Below, piece by piece: positions 1 to 8,453 of a stretch of 35,135 bases of DNA (positions are counted from its first letter, which is position 1; each line of letters begins with the position of its first letter). The notes under the pieces are model-generated. The model was not told the DNA's origin. It made no database searches and saw only the letters and a program-made list of their open reading frames with translations. The stretch spans positions 1 through 35,135 of the forward strand of contig NZ_JAVESI010000036.1 in assembly GCF_034006665.1 (NCBI RefSeq). Direction: 5' to 3'. The DNA is from Trichloromonas sp034006665 (GTDB taxonomy: Bacteria > Desulfobacterota > Desulfuromonadia > Desulfuromonadales > Trichloromonadaceae). The translations under genes were made by a program, and so were the position numbers.

Positions 1-148
1 TTTCATAAAATTCACCCGCCAAGTGAGTTTTCGACGGGCTAGATGGTAGCATAAATAACAAAGAAAATCAATAGCTTATCTGCATTCGCTGAAATTCTTC
101 TGATTGTGATCTTACGGATTCAGGGAATATTCAAAAGGGTCTACTGGT

Positions 149-1750
149 TTGCAGACTAGTGACGGAGCAACATTTGTCAGGCTTTGTCATGAACCTACCT
201 TGTCATCGATTGGGTCGAAGTGGATAAGATTTGCTAAAGGAGGAGGGTTTCGAAAGTGGTATGGCAACGTTGAGCACTTGGTGAATTGGGAAGATGACGG
301 TGCCGCCATAAAAGAATATGTAACAGTAAAATATCCTTATCTAAAGGGTAACTATGCGTTAGTTGTGAAAAATGAGAGCACATACTTTCTAGAAGGATTG
401 CTTACATCTCGCGTTACTTCGGGAAACCTATCATTCCGAATAAAAAGCAGTGGAGAAATATATGCAGATGCATGTACCGCCATTTTCCCAAAGGAACAAC
501 TGTTTTTCCTTTCATTGCTTTCAACGAAATTGCTGGGAATTATTCAGGAGCTAAATCCGACCTTGAATTTCCAAGCAAGCGATATCGAAAAATTTCCGAT
601 TGTAAGAGACTCATTTGAGGTTCCGTATCGCCCTTTAGCTCAAAGATGTATTGAATTGTCGGAAGCCGATTGGGACTCCTACGAAACCTCTTGGGACTTC
701 ACCAGCCTGCCGCTATTGAAGTCCGACTACCGCCAGCCGACCATAAAGGCCACCTACCAGAAGCTCCGCGCCCATTGGCAGGAGATGACACTGGAGATGC
801 AGCGGCTGGAGGAAGAGAACAACCGTATCTTCATCGAGGCCTACGGTCTGCAGGATGAGTTGACGCCCGAGGTACCGCTCAACGAAATTACCCTGACCTG
901 CAACCCGCACTACCGCTACGGCAACGACAAGAGCGAGGAAGAGCTGGAGGCACTGCTGCTGGCCGACACCATGCGCGAGCTCGTCTCCTATGCCGTGGGC
1001 TGCATGTTCGGCCGCTATGCGCTGGAGAAGCCGGGGCTGATCCTGGCCAACCAGGGCGAGACCATCGAGGACTACTACAAGATTCTTAACCGCGAAACAC
1101 GCGAAAAGCGCGAAAAAGAAGAAAATAATTTTAGCGATTTTAGCGCCTTTCGCGGTTCCATTGCTTTTCCGGCGGACGAGGACAATGTGATTCCCATGCT
1201 GGACGGGGATTGGTTTACCGATGATATTTCCGAGCGGTTCAAGCAGTTCCTCAAAGTCGCTTTCGGCCCAGAGCATTATGAAGAAAATCTGCGGTTTGTA
1301 GAAAACGCCCTTGGTAAAGACATTCGTAAATACTTCCTCAAAGATTTCTACACCGACCATGTGAAGCGTTACAAGAAGCGCCCCATCTACTGGCTGTTCT
1401 CAAGCCCCAAGGGCAGCTTCAACGCGCTGATCTACATGCACCGCTACCGCCCGGATACGGTCAGCGTGGTGCTCAACGACTACCTGCGCGAATTTCGCAC
1501 CAAGCTCACCTCGCACAAGAACCACCTGGAGGCGGTCAGCATCAGCGCCAGCAGCAGCCAGGGCGAGAAGACCAAGGCCTTGAAGGAGATCGAGAAGATC
1601 ACCAAGATGATCGCCGAGATGGAGGAGTACGAACGCGAGGTGCTCTACCCGCTGGCCACCGAGCAGGTGGAGATCGACCTCGACGACGGCGTGAAGGTCA
1701 ACTACCCCAAGTTCGGTAAGGCATTGAAAAATATCACGGGGCTGATCTGA
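149..1750 (+). CDS. pglX: BREX-1 adenine-specific DNA methyltransferase PglX, C-terminal part (5'-truncated)
   Basis: PglX is the BREX methyltransferase that marks host DNA at an asymmetric adenine site and is also needed for phage exclusion. The 533 residues match only the C-terminal half of a protein usually about 1200 residues long: the target-recognition part (FRKWYGN, LVNWED near residues 35-50) and the conserved tail (EEYEREVLYPLATEQVEIDL near the end). The catalytic NPPY region is absent. The frame is open from 110, after a TGA at 107-109. The TTG start at 149 lies inside recognisable PglX sequence (preceding codons read GFREYSKGSTG), so this is a truncated or disrupted gene rather than a natural start. 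Bases 1-650 are clearly more AT-rich than 650-1750, which suggests a swapped specificity segment. A 70-bp palindromic element lies in frame at 1088-1157. The stop overlaps the next ATG (TGATGA). Identity is fairly sure; whether it still functions is doubtful. Confidence 0.8.
   Translation: MQTSDGATFVRLCHEPTLSSIGSKWIRFAKGGGFRKWYGNVEHLVNWEDDGAAIKEYVTVKYPYLKGNYALVVKNESTYFLEGLLTSRVTSGNLSFRIKSSGEIYADACTAIFPKEQLFFLSLLSTKLLGIIQELNPTLNFQASDIEKFPIVRDSFEVPYRPLAQRCIELSEADWDSYETSWDFTSLPLLKSDYRQPTIKATYQKLRAHWQEMTLEMQRLEEENNRIFIEAYGLQDELTPEVPLNEITLTCNPHYRYGNDKSEEELEALLLADTMRELVSYAVGCMFGRYALEKPGLILANQGETIEDYYKILNRETREKREKEENNFSDFSAFRGSIAFPADEDNVIPMLDGDWFTDDISERFKQFLKVAFGPEHYEENLRFVENALGKDIRKYFLKDFYTDHVKRYKKRPIYWLFSSPKGSFNALIYMHRYRPDTVSVVLNDYLREFRTKLTSHKNHLEAVSISASSSQGEKTKALKEIEKITKMIAEMEEYEREVLYPLATEQVEIDLDDGVKVNYPKFGKALKNITGLI
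1088..1157. repeat. Small palindromic element inserted in frame in pglX
   Basis: The ends are inverted repeats (AACCGCGAA at 1088-1096, TTCGCGGTT at 1149-1157), enclosing short CGCGAAA-type repeats and an AT-rich middle. It encodes a charged, low-complexity stretch (NRETREKREKEE...) that interrupts PglX sequence which is otherwise conserved. This resembles dispersed 'AACCACGAA...TTCGTGGTT' palindromes of deltaproteobacterial genomes, as I remember them. Mobility is inferred, not shown. Confidence 0.55.
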
Positions 1751-2415
1751 TGACGGAATCTGTTTTGAAAGATTTCCCGGCATGGTTTTTGGGATTCGCT
1801 GAAGGACAATTGGCCGGTTACTTACATTTTGGTGCTGCTCACCATGATGAAACAATAGAACAATTGCAAATTGCATATATAAAGATATGGAGTGTTGTCG
1901 AAATATTTTCTAAAATCATAATAATACTTGCAGATAAAAGAACTACTACTAAAGAGCTAAAACCATTAGTAGAGAATATAAAACGGCACAGAGAAAAACT
2001 CGATGAATATGAAAAAGGCCTTATCGAAATAATTTCATTTCACGAAAGTAGTATCAATGATTCTGAAACCAATCAATTTAAAATTAATGATGTGGCCAAT
2101 TTGAAAATAGATTTAAAAAAAATTAGTAGTAAGAAGTTTTCTGTCTCTAAAAGTGACGTTTTTAAACCGGCACTTCCTAAAAAAAATGATCTTGATAAAG
2201 CAATAAAGGTATTGAATATCGATCCTCCAAAGTTTTCAGATTTTTTAAATGCAGCTGATAAGGAAAGTAAATTTTATACAACCAGAAATAAAATTGCTCA
2301 TGAAGGAACAGTAGATTTAAAAAAGGAGAACTTTATCAAAGAAAGACTGCTTCCAATATTGCAAATATCTCTTAGTATTCGAGATTTTGCTAGTAACATG
2401 TCAGAGGAGCAGTGA
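1750..2415 (+). CDS. HEPN-like protein of unknown function, coupled to pglX
   Basis: This 221-residue protein is AT-rich and lysine-rich, unlike its GC-rich neighbours. The ATG overlaps the pglX stop (TGATGA), so the two are probably translationally coupled. Visible features are a predicted helical, charged middle (about residues 60-150) and near the C terminus the motif RNKIAHEG. This is an R-x4-H arrangement, as in the active site of HEPN-superfamily RNases and toxin-like proteins, followed by a helix. HEPN proteins are frequent in defence loci, so a regulatory or abortive role beside BREX is plausible. No full-length family is recognised, and the HEPN call rests on one motif plus the helical character. 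Confidence 0.6.
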   Translation: MTESVLKDFPAWFLGFAEGQLAGYLHFGAAHHDETIEQLQIAYIKIWSVVEIFSKIIIILADKRTTTKELKPLVENIKRHREKLDEYEKGLIEIISFHESSINDSETNQFKINDVANLKIDLKKISSKKFSVSKSDVFKPALPKKNDLDKAIKVLNIDPPKFSDFLNAADKESKFYTTRNKIAHEGTVDLKKENFIKERLLPILQISLSIRDFASNMSEEQ

Positions 2416-2446
2416 AGTGAATAGCTGTGGCCCGATTGTAACTACA

Positions 2447-2722
2447 ATGGACCTTATAGCATCTCCCGAATCCAAAACCCTGGAATTCAAGCGCGATCTT
2501 TCTTCCCCCAAGCCGATCCTGAAATCACTCGTTGCATTCGCCAATTCGGCAGGCGTGGGAATTAACATGATTTCCGAATTGGAGGAGTACGAACGCGAAG
2601 TGCTTTACCCGCTGGCCACCGAGCAGGTGGAGATCGACCTCGACGACGGCGTAAAGGTCAACTACCCCAAACTCAGCGCGGCCTTGAAGAAGATCGTTGG
2701 CCTGGATGCGGCGGAGGAATAA
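2447..2722 (+). pseudogene. Chimera of an AlbA_2 (Schlafen-like) N terminus and a duplicated PglX tail
   Basis: The ATG at 2447 starts a 91-residue frame. Residues 1-37 (ESKTLEFKRDLSSPK, then LVAFANSAG) are the beginning of an AlbA_2 putative DNA-binding domain as found in 'ATP-binding protein' genes near restriction and BREX loci. From about 2560 the sequence switches to a second copy of the PglX C terminus (EEYEREVLYPLATEQ, then DDGVKVNYPK). At the DNA level it is nearly identical to 1618-1720 and diverges only in the last 30 bases. No complete domain remains, so the product is probably not functional. It marks an insertion or exchange that displaced the original pglX 3' end. The next gene starts 6 bp later. 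Confidence 0.65.
2578..2722 (+). repeat. Direct duplicate of the pglX 3' end
   Basis: This segment repeats 1618-1749 in the same orientation. Between the GGAGGAGTACGAACGCGA start and the CAACTACCCCAA stretch only a few, mostly third-position, bases differ. The last ten or so codons differ more. The 0.96-kb spacing holds the HEPN-like gene and the AlbA_2 stub. Confidence 0.85.
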
Positions 2723-2728
2723 TTCACA

Positions 2729-3820
2729 ATGAGCAATTCTCCCCTATTTGTCGGCGCTGACTATCAGGCGTGGTTGAAGCAGATCAAGAATCGCATCAGT
2801 TCTGCCCGCCTTGGTATGGCGCTGGCGGCAAACCGCGAGTTGATTCGATTCTATTGGGACTTGGGAGGCATGATTGCCGCCAAGCAGGTGCAAAGCCAAT
2901 GGGGCGACAAGGTCATCCCTCAGCTATCACACGATCTGCAACGGGAATTTCCCGAGGTCCGGGGCCTGTCGGCCACCAACCTGAAATACTGCCAGCGTTT
3001 TTTTCAATTCTATTCATCGGGCAATGACGAGGGCGACTCACCCGCAGACATCACCTCGACACCATTTGGTCAACAGCCTGTTGACCAAATTCCCTGGGGG
3101 CACAACATCCTGATCTTCACCAAGTGCGTCAGCGTGGCCGAAGCGGGTTTTTACATCGCCCAGACTATCGAGCAGGGCTGGAGCCGAGATGTGCTGGCGT
3201 TGCAGCTCAAATCCAAGCTGTATGACCGGGCCGGCAAGGCAGTGACCAACTTTTCCAATACCTTGCCCGCGCCGCAGTCGGACCTGGCCCAACAGACGCT
3301 GAAAGATCCTTACACCTTCGACTTCATGACCATGACGGCCCCGTACAACGAGCGCGATGTGGAGCGGCAGCTCACCCAGCATATCACCCAATTTCTGCTG
3401 GAGCTGGGCAAGGGGTTCGCCTTCATCGGGCGTCAGTATCATCTGGAGATCGCCGACAACGACTATTACATCGACCTGCTCTTCTACCACGTTACCCTGA
3501 AGTGCTATGTGGTCGTCGAACTCAAAAACCGCAAGTTCATCCCCGAATACGCGGGCAAACTCAACTTTTACCTGTCGGCCGTGGACAGCCTGCTCAAACG
3601 CGACGACGACCAGCCCACCATAGGCCTGCTGCTGTGCCGGGACAAGAACAACATCGAAGTGGAATTTGCCCTGCGCGACCTGAACAAGCCGATGGGGGTG
3701 AGTGAATACTCCCTGGTGGAAACCCTGCCCGACAACCTGAAGGGAGCGTTGCCGACGGTGGAGGAGATTGAGCAGGATTTGCAGCAACTGCAGGAGGATG
3801 CCGGTGATGAACAGAATTGA
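2729..3820 (+). CDS. DUF1016 / YhcG-type PD-(D/E)XK nuclease domain protein
   Basis: This 363-residue protein has the two-part layout of the YhcG (DUF1016) family. The N-terminal helical domain (about residues 10-100) carries signatures such as LIRFYWDLGGMI, LSHDLQREFP and LSATNLKYCQRFF. The C-terminal PD-(D/E)XK-type nuclease fold (about 225-340) has DYYIDLLFYH near residue 247 and VVVELKNRKF near 264, giving the D...E-x-K catalytic pattern. The members are predicted DNA endonucleases often found in restriction, BREX and transposon-borne defence loci. Here the gene lies between the pglX debris and pglZ. Its stop at 3820 overlaps the pglZ start by 14 bp, indicating co-transcription. It may be a BREX accessory effector or a passenger. 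Identity is sure; activity is inferred. Confidence 0.9.
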   Translation: MSNSPLFVGADYQAWLKQIKNRISSARLGMALAANRELIRFYWDLGGMIAAKQVQSQWGDKVIPQLSHDLQREFPEVRGLSATNLKYCQRFFQFYSSGNDEGDSPADITSTPFGQQPVDQIPWGHNILIFTKCVSVAEAGFYIAQTIEQGWSRDVLALQLKSKLYDRAGKAVTNFSNTLPAPQSDLAQQTLKDPYTFDFMTMTAPYNERDVERQLTQHITQFLLELGKGFAFIGRQYHLEIADNDYYIDLLFYHVTLKCYVVVELKNRKFIPEYAGKLNFYLSAVDSLLKRDDDQPTIGLLLCRDKNNIEVEFALRDLNKPMGVSEYSLVETLPDNLKGALPTVEEIEQDLQQLQEDAGDEQN

Positions 3821-6302
3821 AGCGGCCCTGACCAAACTCTTCGACCGGCACCGAATTGTCTTCTGGTACGACGCCAAGCAGGAGTTACGCGACGATTTCG
3901 AGGCGCTTCAGCTGCCCGGCGTCGAGAAGCTTACGCTTTTCAACAACGAGTACGGCATCAAATACAGGCTGCTGCGCGAGCAACCGGAGCAGAAATTTCT
4001 GCTCTACCGCGAAGGGCCAGAGCCCCCGCATTTGGATAACTGGCTGCTGGATGTGCAACTGGCCCACGGCGAGTTCCGCACCGATCAGGTGGCCATCTGG
4101 CTGTCCGAACTGGAACTCGGCCTGGAGTTCACCGATGTGGTGCAGGCTCATGCGGAGTTCTTCCAGGCGATCAAGCGCAAAGACGCCCTCAAAAAGCTGC
4201 TGAAAGCGGACGACACCGCCGGACAGATTCGCCTGAAGATGCTGGCGGTATGCAGCGGCAGCGAACCGCGCATGGATGCGGTGGTGGAAAACCTGCTGCA
4301 AGAGCTGGCCGACGGCCGGGACGAGAAGATCAAGTTGGTTGGCCGGTGCAGCCTGGACGGCTTTCTCTGGGAGCAGCTGACCCGCTGCTATGGTTACAAG
4401 TCTGACGAGCCGGGCATCCGCGACTTCACCATTGAGTTGTTCAAGTCATGCTACGCCATGGGCACCGATGGCCAGGTGAAACTGACCGGCGACGCCATGG
4501 TGTTTCTCAAGCGCTGGAAGGATAGCCGTCAGTTCGAAGGCGGCTTCGAGACCCTCTCGGGAGAATGCGCCGAGGTCCTCGGCATTGAGCAGGATCTGGC
4601 CAAGCGGGATTTCCGGGTGTTGATCGAGTTGGATTACTTCCGCCTGATCGATCAGAAGATCATCAGCGACCTGGTGCGGGCGGTATCCTCCCGCACGGTC
4701 GGAAGCCCGGATGTGTCGCTCTGGGTTCGTCAGCGGCGGCAGAGCCACTGGTATCGCGAATACCGCCATCTGTACGAAGCGGTTGACTTCGCCGCCCTCT
4801 TTATCCATGCCCTGGGCCAGGCCAATCTCGCCATGGACAGCTTGGCTGAAGGTGTGCAGCGTTACAGCCGCTTCTGGTATCAGCTGGATCAGCTTTACCG
4901 CAAGTTTACCTACCATGTGCGCATGTCGGGGCAAGCGTCGCTGATGGGCAGCCTGACGGACCAAGTCGAAAACCTCTATTCCAACAACTATCTGTTGAAA
5001 CTGGGCGACCGCTTCCAGGTCTTTGTCGATGCTGCCTCCAAATGGGAGGCCTCACCTGTGCGGGGCCAGCAGCACTTTTTCGAGCATTGGGTACGGCCGT
5101 TTCTACGCAAGGAGAACAAGGTTTGTGTGATCATCTCCGACGCCATGCGCTATGAGATCGGCGATGAACTGCTGAGCCTCATTCGCCAGGAAGACCGCTA
5201 CAGCGCCGAGCTGGAACCGGCGCTGTCGATGCTGCCCAGTTATACCCAGCTCGGCATGGCGGCGTTGCTGCCTAACAAGGCACTGGCGATTGCCGATAAC
5301 GAGACCGGCGCCGTGCTGGTGGATGGACAAAGTTCCCAGGGGACTCTCAACCGCTGCAAGATTCTCGGCCAGGCTGCGGGGGGACGAGCAACGGCCTGCA
5401 AGGCCGATGAGCTGATGGCTATGAAGGGGGAGGATTGCCGGTCTCTGGTGCGCGACCACGATGTGATCTACATCTACCATAACCGTATTGATGACACCGG
5501 CCATACCCGGGAGTCGGAAGAGCGGGTTTTTGAGGCGGTGGAAGAGACGTTGCCGGAACTGATCCGCCTGGTCAAGAAGTTGAATAATGCGAATCTGTAC
5601 AATTTTTTGATTACCTCCGACCACGGCTTCATCTACCAGAACCGCGCCATCGAGGAGAGCGACTTTTCCGGAGTCGATGCCGAGGGCGAGCAGATTCTGT
5701 TCCGCGACCGCCGCTTCGTACTCGGCAAGGGGCTTGTGGAAGCCCCCAGTCTGCACAAATTCACCGCCGAACAGCTTGGCCTGGCAGGCGAGGTGGAGGT
5801 GCAGATCCCCAAATCGATCAACCGCCTGCGTTTGAAGGGCTCCGGCAGCCGCTTTGTGCATGGCGGCGCGTCGTTGCAGGAGGTGGTGATTCCGGTGCTC
5901 AAGATCAACAAGAAGCGCCAGAGCGATGTCACCGCCGTCGAGGTGGACATCCTGCGCGGGGCCAGTTCGGTGATTACCTCCGGCCAACTGGCGGTGACCC
6001 TGTACCAGGCCGGACCGGTGACGGACAAGATCCAGCCGCGTGTGCTGCGGGCCGGCATCTACACGGCGGCCGGCGACCTGATTTCCGACAGCTTTGAGCT
6101 GACCTTCGATTTGACGTCGGACAATCCCCGGGAGCGGGAGCTGCAGGTGCGCTTTGTGCTCACCCGCAAGGCCGATGAGGCCAACGGGCAGGAAGTCATT
6201 CTGCGGCTGGAGGAAAAGCACGCCGGAACTTCACATTACAGGGAATACAAGTCGCTCCGCTATATGATGCGGCGCTCATTTACCAGTGATTTCGACTTTT
6301 AA
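3807..6302 (+). CDS. pglZ: BREX-1 system phosphatase PglZ, type A
   Basis: PglZ is a BREX core protein with an alkaline-phosphatase-superfamily domain and is required for phage exclusion. I place the start at the ATG at 3807 (MNRIEAALTKLF), which has AGGAGG at 3792-3797 upstream and gives 831 residues, the usual size. The N-terminal part is the PglZ-specific helical region. The phosphatase core has VCVIISDAMRYEIGDELL at about residue 437 (first metal-binding Asp) and ITSDHGFIYQ at about 601 (metal-binding Asp-His). YHNRIDDTGH lies between them. The C terminus is beta-rich. It overlaps the upstream nuclease gene and is followed after 14 bp by brxL, so the three form one operon. The frame is intact. 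Confidence 0.95.
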   Translation: MNRIEAALTKLFDRHRIVFWYDAKQELRDDFEALQLPGVEKLTLFNNEYGIKYRLLREQPEQKFLLYREGPEPPHLDNWLLDVQLAHGEFRTDQVAIWLSELELGLEFTDVVQAHAEFFQAIKRKDALKKLLKADDTAGQIRLKMLAVCSGSEPRMDAVVENLLQELADGRDEKIKLVGRCSLDGFLWEQLTRCYGYKSDEPGIRDFTIELFKSCYAMGTDGQVKLTGDAMVFLKRWKDSRQFEGGFETLSGECAEVLGIEQDLAKRDFRVLIELDYFRLIDQKIISDLVRAVSSRTVGSPDVSLWVRQRRQSHWYREYRHLYEAVDFAALFIHALGQANLAMDSLAEGVQRYSRFWYQLDQLYRKFTYHVRMSGQASLMGSLTDQVENLYSNNYLLKLGDRFQVFVDAASKWEASPVRGQQHFFEHWVRPFLRKENKVCVIISDAMRYEIGDELLSLIRQEDRYSAELEPALSMLPSYTQLGMAALLPNKALAIADNETGAVLVDGQSSQGTLNRCKILGQAAGGRATACKADELMAMKGEDCRSLVRDHDVIYIYHNRIDDTGHTRESEERVFEAVEETLPELIRLVKKLNNANLYNFLITSDHGFIYQNRAIEESDFSGVDAEGEQILFRDRRFVLGKGLVEAPSLHKFTAEQLGLAGEVEVQIPKSINRLRLKGSGSRFVHGGASLQEVVIPVLKINKKRQSDVTAVEVDILRGASSVITSGQLAVTLYQAGPVTDKIQPRVLRAGIYTAAGDLISDSFELTFDLTSDNPRERELQVRFVLTRKADEANGQEVILRLEEKHAGTSHYREYKSLRYMMRRSFTSDFDF

Positions 6303-6316
6303 AGGGCAGGTGGCCG

Positions 6317-8380
6317 ATGAACGACCTTGACCAGAAAATTAACGCTCATTTCCCGGGGCTTGTTGTCCGCAAGGATCTCGTCAAGGTAGTCAAGGGCAAC
6401 GCTATCGTTCCCTCCTACGTGCTGGAATACCTGCTGGGACAGTATTGCGCCACCAACGATGAGCCGACCATCCAGACCGGTATCGAGACGGTTAAGGAGA
6501 TCCTGCGCAAGCATTACGTGCATCGCAACGAGGCCGGACTGGTCCGATCAAATATCAAGGAAAAGGGGCGCTACAAGGTCATCGACAAGATCAGTGTGGC
6601 CTTGAACGATAAATTCGATGTCTATGAGGCGAGCTTTTCCAATCTCGGGATCAAGAGAGTGCTGGTCGATTCGGGTACGGTCAAGGCCCATCCCCGGCTG
6701 CTGGTCAGCGGTGTTTGGTGTATTGCCGACATCGAATACGAATTCACCGAGGACAAAAGTGCTACTCCTTGGGTCATGTCGACGCTCAAGCCGATCCAGC
6801 TATCCCATTTCGACTTTGACGGCTACATCGAAGCTCGAAAACAATTTTCCACCGACGAATGGATCGATCTGCTGATCCAGAGTATCGGCTTCAATCCGGA
6901 GATGTTCGGCAAGCGCAGCAAGCTGACTCAGCTGATTCGCCTGATCCCGTACTGCGAGCGCAATTACAACTTGATCGAACTTGGTCCCAAGGGGACCGGG
7001 AAATCGCACATCTATTCGGAGTTTTCACCCCACGGCATCCTGATTTCCGGGGGCGAGGTCTCGGTACCCAAGTTGTTCGTGAACAACACCACCGGAAAGA
7101 TCGGTCTGGTCGGCTACTGGGACTGTGTCGCCTTCGACGAGTTTGCCGGAAAGAAAAAGCGCGTGGACAAGGCCCTGGTCGACATCATGAAGAACTACAT
7201 GGCCAACAAGTCTTTTTCACGGGGTGTCGAGACGCTGGGGGCGGAGGCGTCCATGGTCTTCGTCGGCAACACCCAACACAATGTCCCCTATATGCTCAAG
7301 CACTCGGACCTGTTTTGCGATCTCCCCGACAGCTTCTACGACTCCGCGTTTCTCGATCGTATCCATTTTTATATTCCGGGCTGGGAGGTCGACATCATCC
7401 GGGGCGAGATGTTCTCCAGCGGTTACGGATTCGTGGTGGACTACCTGGCCGAGATTCTCCGCTCCTTGCGCAATCATGATTACTCGGATCGCTACAGGGG
7501 GCTCTTCTCCCTCTCTTCCGATATTTCGACGCGGGATCGCGACGGCATCAACAAGACATTTTCCGGTCTGATGAAAATTCTTTTTCCGCATGGCGGAGCA
7601 ACCAAAAACGAGGTCGAGGAGTTGCTGCGGTTTTCGATTGAAGGCCGCAAGCGCGTCAAAGATCAACTGATGCGAATCGATTCTACCTACGGCCAGGTTC
7701 ATTTCTCCTATCTTGACGCCGAGGGGCAAGCCAAAATCGTTCTTGCGCTCGAAGAGGAGGAATACCCCCACTACTACCACAAGACCATCGCCGAGTGTGA
7801 AGACGGGGAAACCCCTCCTGCTGAGGAAGCCGCTGCGCCGTTGTCCCCATCCGAGTCGCCCGCACTGGCGGGGGTTGCTCTTAAAGAAAAACACCTCACC
7901 TTCCAGGAAAATCAGCGGGGGATCTCCTTCGATTCGTTGTTAGGCCCTTATCTCAAGGGGGCGACGACAATTACGGTGACCGACCCGTACATCCGACTGT
8001 TTTATCAAATGCGTAACTTTATGGAATTTCTGGAGACGGTAGTTAAGCATAAAGCTGCGGATGAGGAGGTGACCGTTCACTTGGTAACGGTGCAAGATGA
8101 ATTTAAGAGCGAACAGCAGCAACAAAGCTTCGAGAAAATAAAAGAATCGGGAAACGGCGTAGGCGTGAACTTCACTTGGAAGTTTGACGGCACGGGAACG
8201 ATTCATGCCCGCCATATCGTGACCGATCACGGCTGGAAAATCTCGCTGGATCGAGGCCTCGATATCTTCCAACACTACGAAATGAACAATGCCTTCACCT
8301 TCGCCAATCGACTACAACAATACCGCCCGTGCAAAGCTTTCGAGGCGACGTTTATCCGTACTGGAGACACGCCTGAATAA
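6317..8380 (+). CDS. brxL: BREX system AAA+ protein BrxL (Lon-related) with a C-terminal MIT_C-like domain
   Basis: BrxL is an AAA+ motor of BREX type 1 that acts on DNA during phage exclusion. The N-terminal domain (LDQKINAHFPGLVVRKDLVK) and central AAA+ core fit the family: Walker A GPKGTGKS near residue 223, Walker B VAFDEF near 271, and sensor-like VFVGNTQHN. After the conserved RKRVKDQLMRID segment (about residue 455) and a short acidic linker, residues 540-680 look like an MIT_C, phospholipase-D-like domain (TITVTDPYIRLFYQMRNFME; HARHIVTDHGWKISLDRG). I cannot see the Lon protease Ser-Lys domain there. The gene starts 14 bp after pglZ with a weak GGGCAGG site. Family assignment is firm; the domain swap needs a profile search. 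Confidence 0.9.
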   Translation: MNDLDQKINAHFPGLVVRKDLVKVVKGNAIVPSYVLEYLLGQYCATNDEPTIQTGIETVKEILRKHYVHRNEAGLVRSNIKEKGRYKVIDKISVALNDKFDVYEASFSNLGIKRVLVDSGTVKAHPRLLVSGVWCIADIEYEFTEDKSATPWVMSTLKPIQLSHFDFDGYIEARKQFSTDEWIDLLIQSIGFNPEMFGKRSKLTQLIRLIPYCERNYNLIELGPKGTGKSHIYSEFSPHGILISGGEVSVPKLFVNNTTGKIGLVGYWDCVAFDEFAGKKKRVDKALVDIMKNYMANKSFSRGVETLGAEASMVFVGNTQHNVPYMLKHSDLFCDLPDSFYDSAFLDRIHFYIPGWEVDIIRGEMFSSGYGFVVDYLAEILRSLRNHDYSDRYRGLFSLSSDISTRDRDGINKTFSGLMKILFPHGGATKNEVEELLRFSIEGRKRVKDQLMRIDSTYGQVHFSYLDAEGQAKIVLALEEEEYPHYYHKTIAECEDGETPPAEEAAAPLSPSESPALAGVALKEKHLTFQENQRGISFDSLLGPYLKGATTITVTDPYIRLFYQMRNFMEFLETVVKHKAADEEVTVHLVTVQDEFKSEQQQQSFEKIKESGNGVGVNFTWKFDGTGTIHARHIVTDHGWKISLDRGLDIFQHYEMNNAFTFANRLQQYRPCKAFEATFIRTGDTPE

Positions 8381-8453
8381 TGGAGCCGGATTTTAAACTC
8401 GGATTCTGAACTGAAGATAAAATGTGTTGTCCCTATGGGAAAGGAGCAAATCC

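Noticed and set aside
2387..2446. Longer start for the AlbA_2/PglX chimera
   Set aside because: It would overlap the HEPN-like gene; the ATG at 2447 begins exactly at the family's usual MDLI start.
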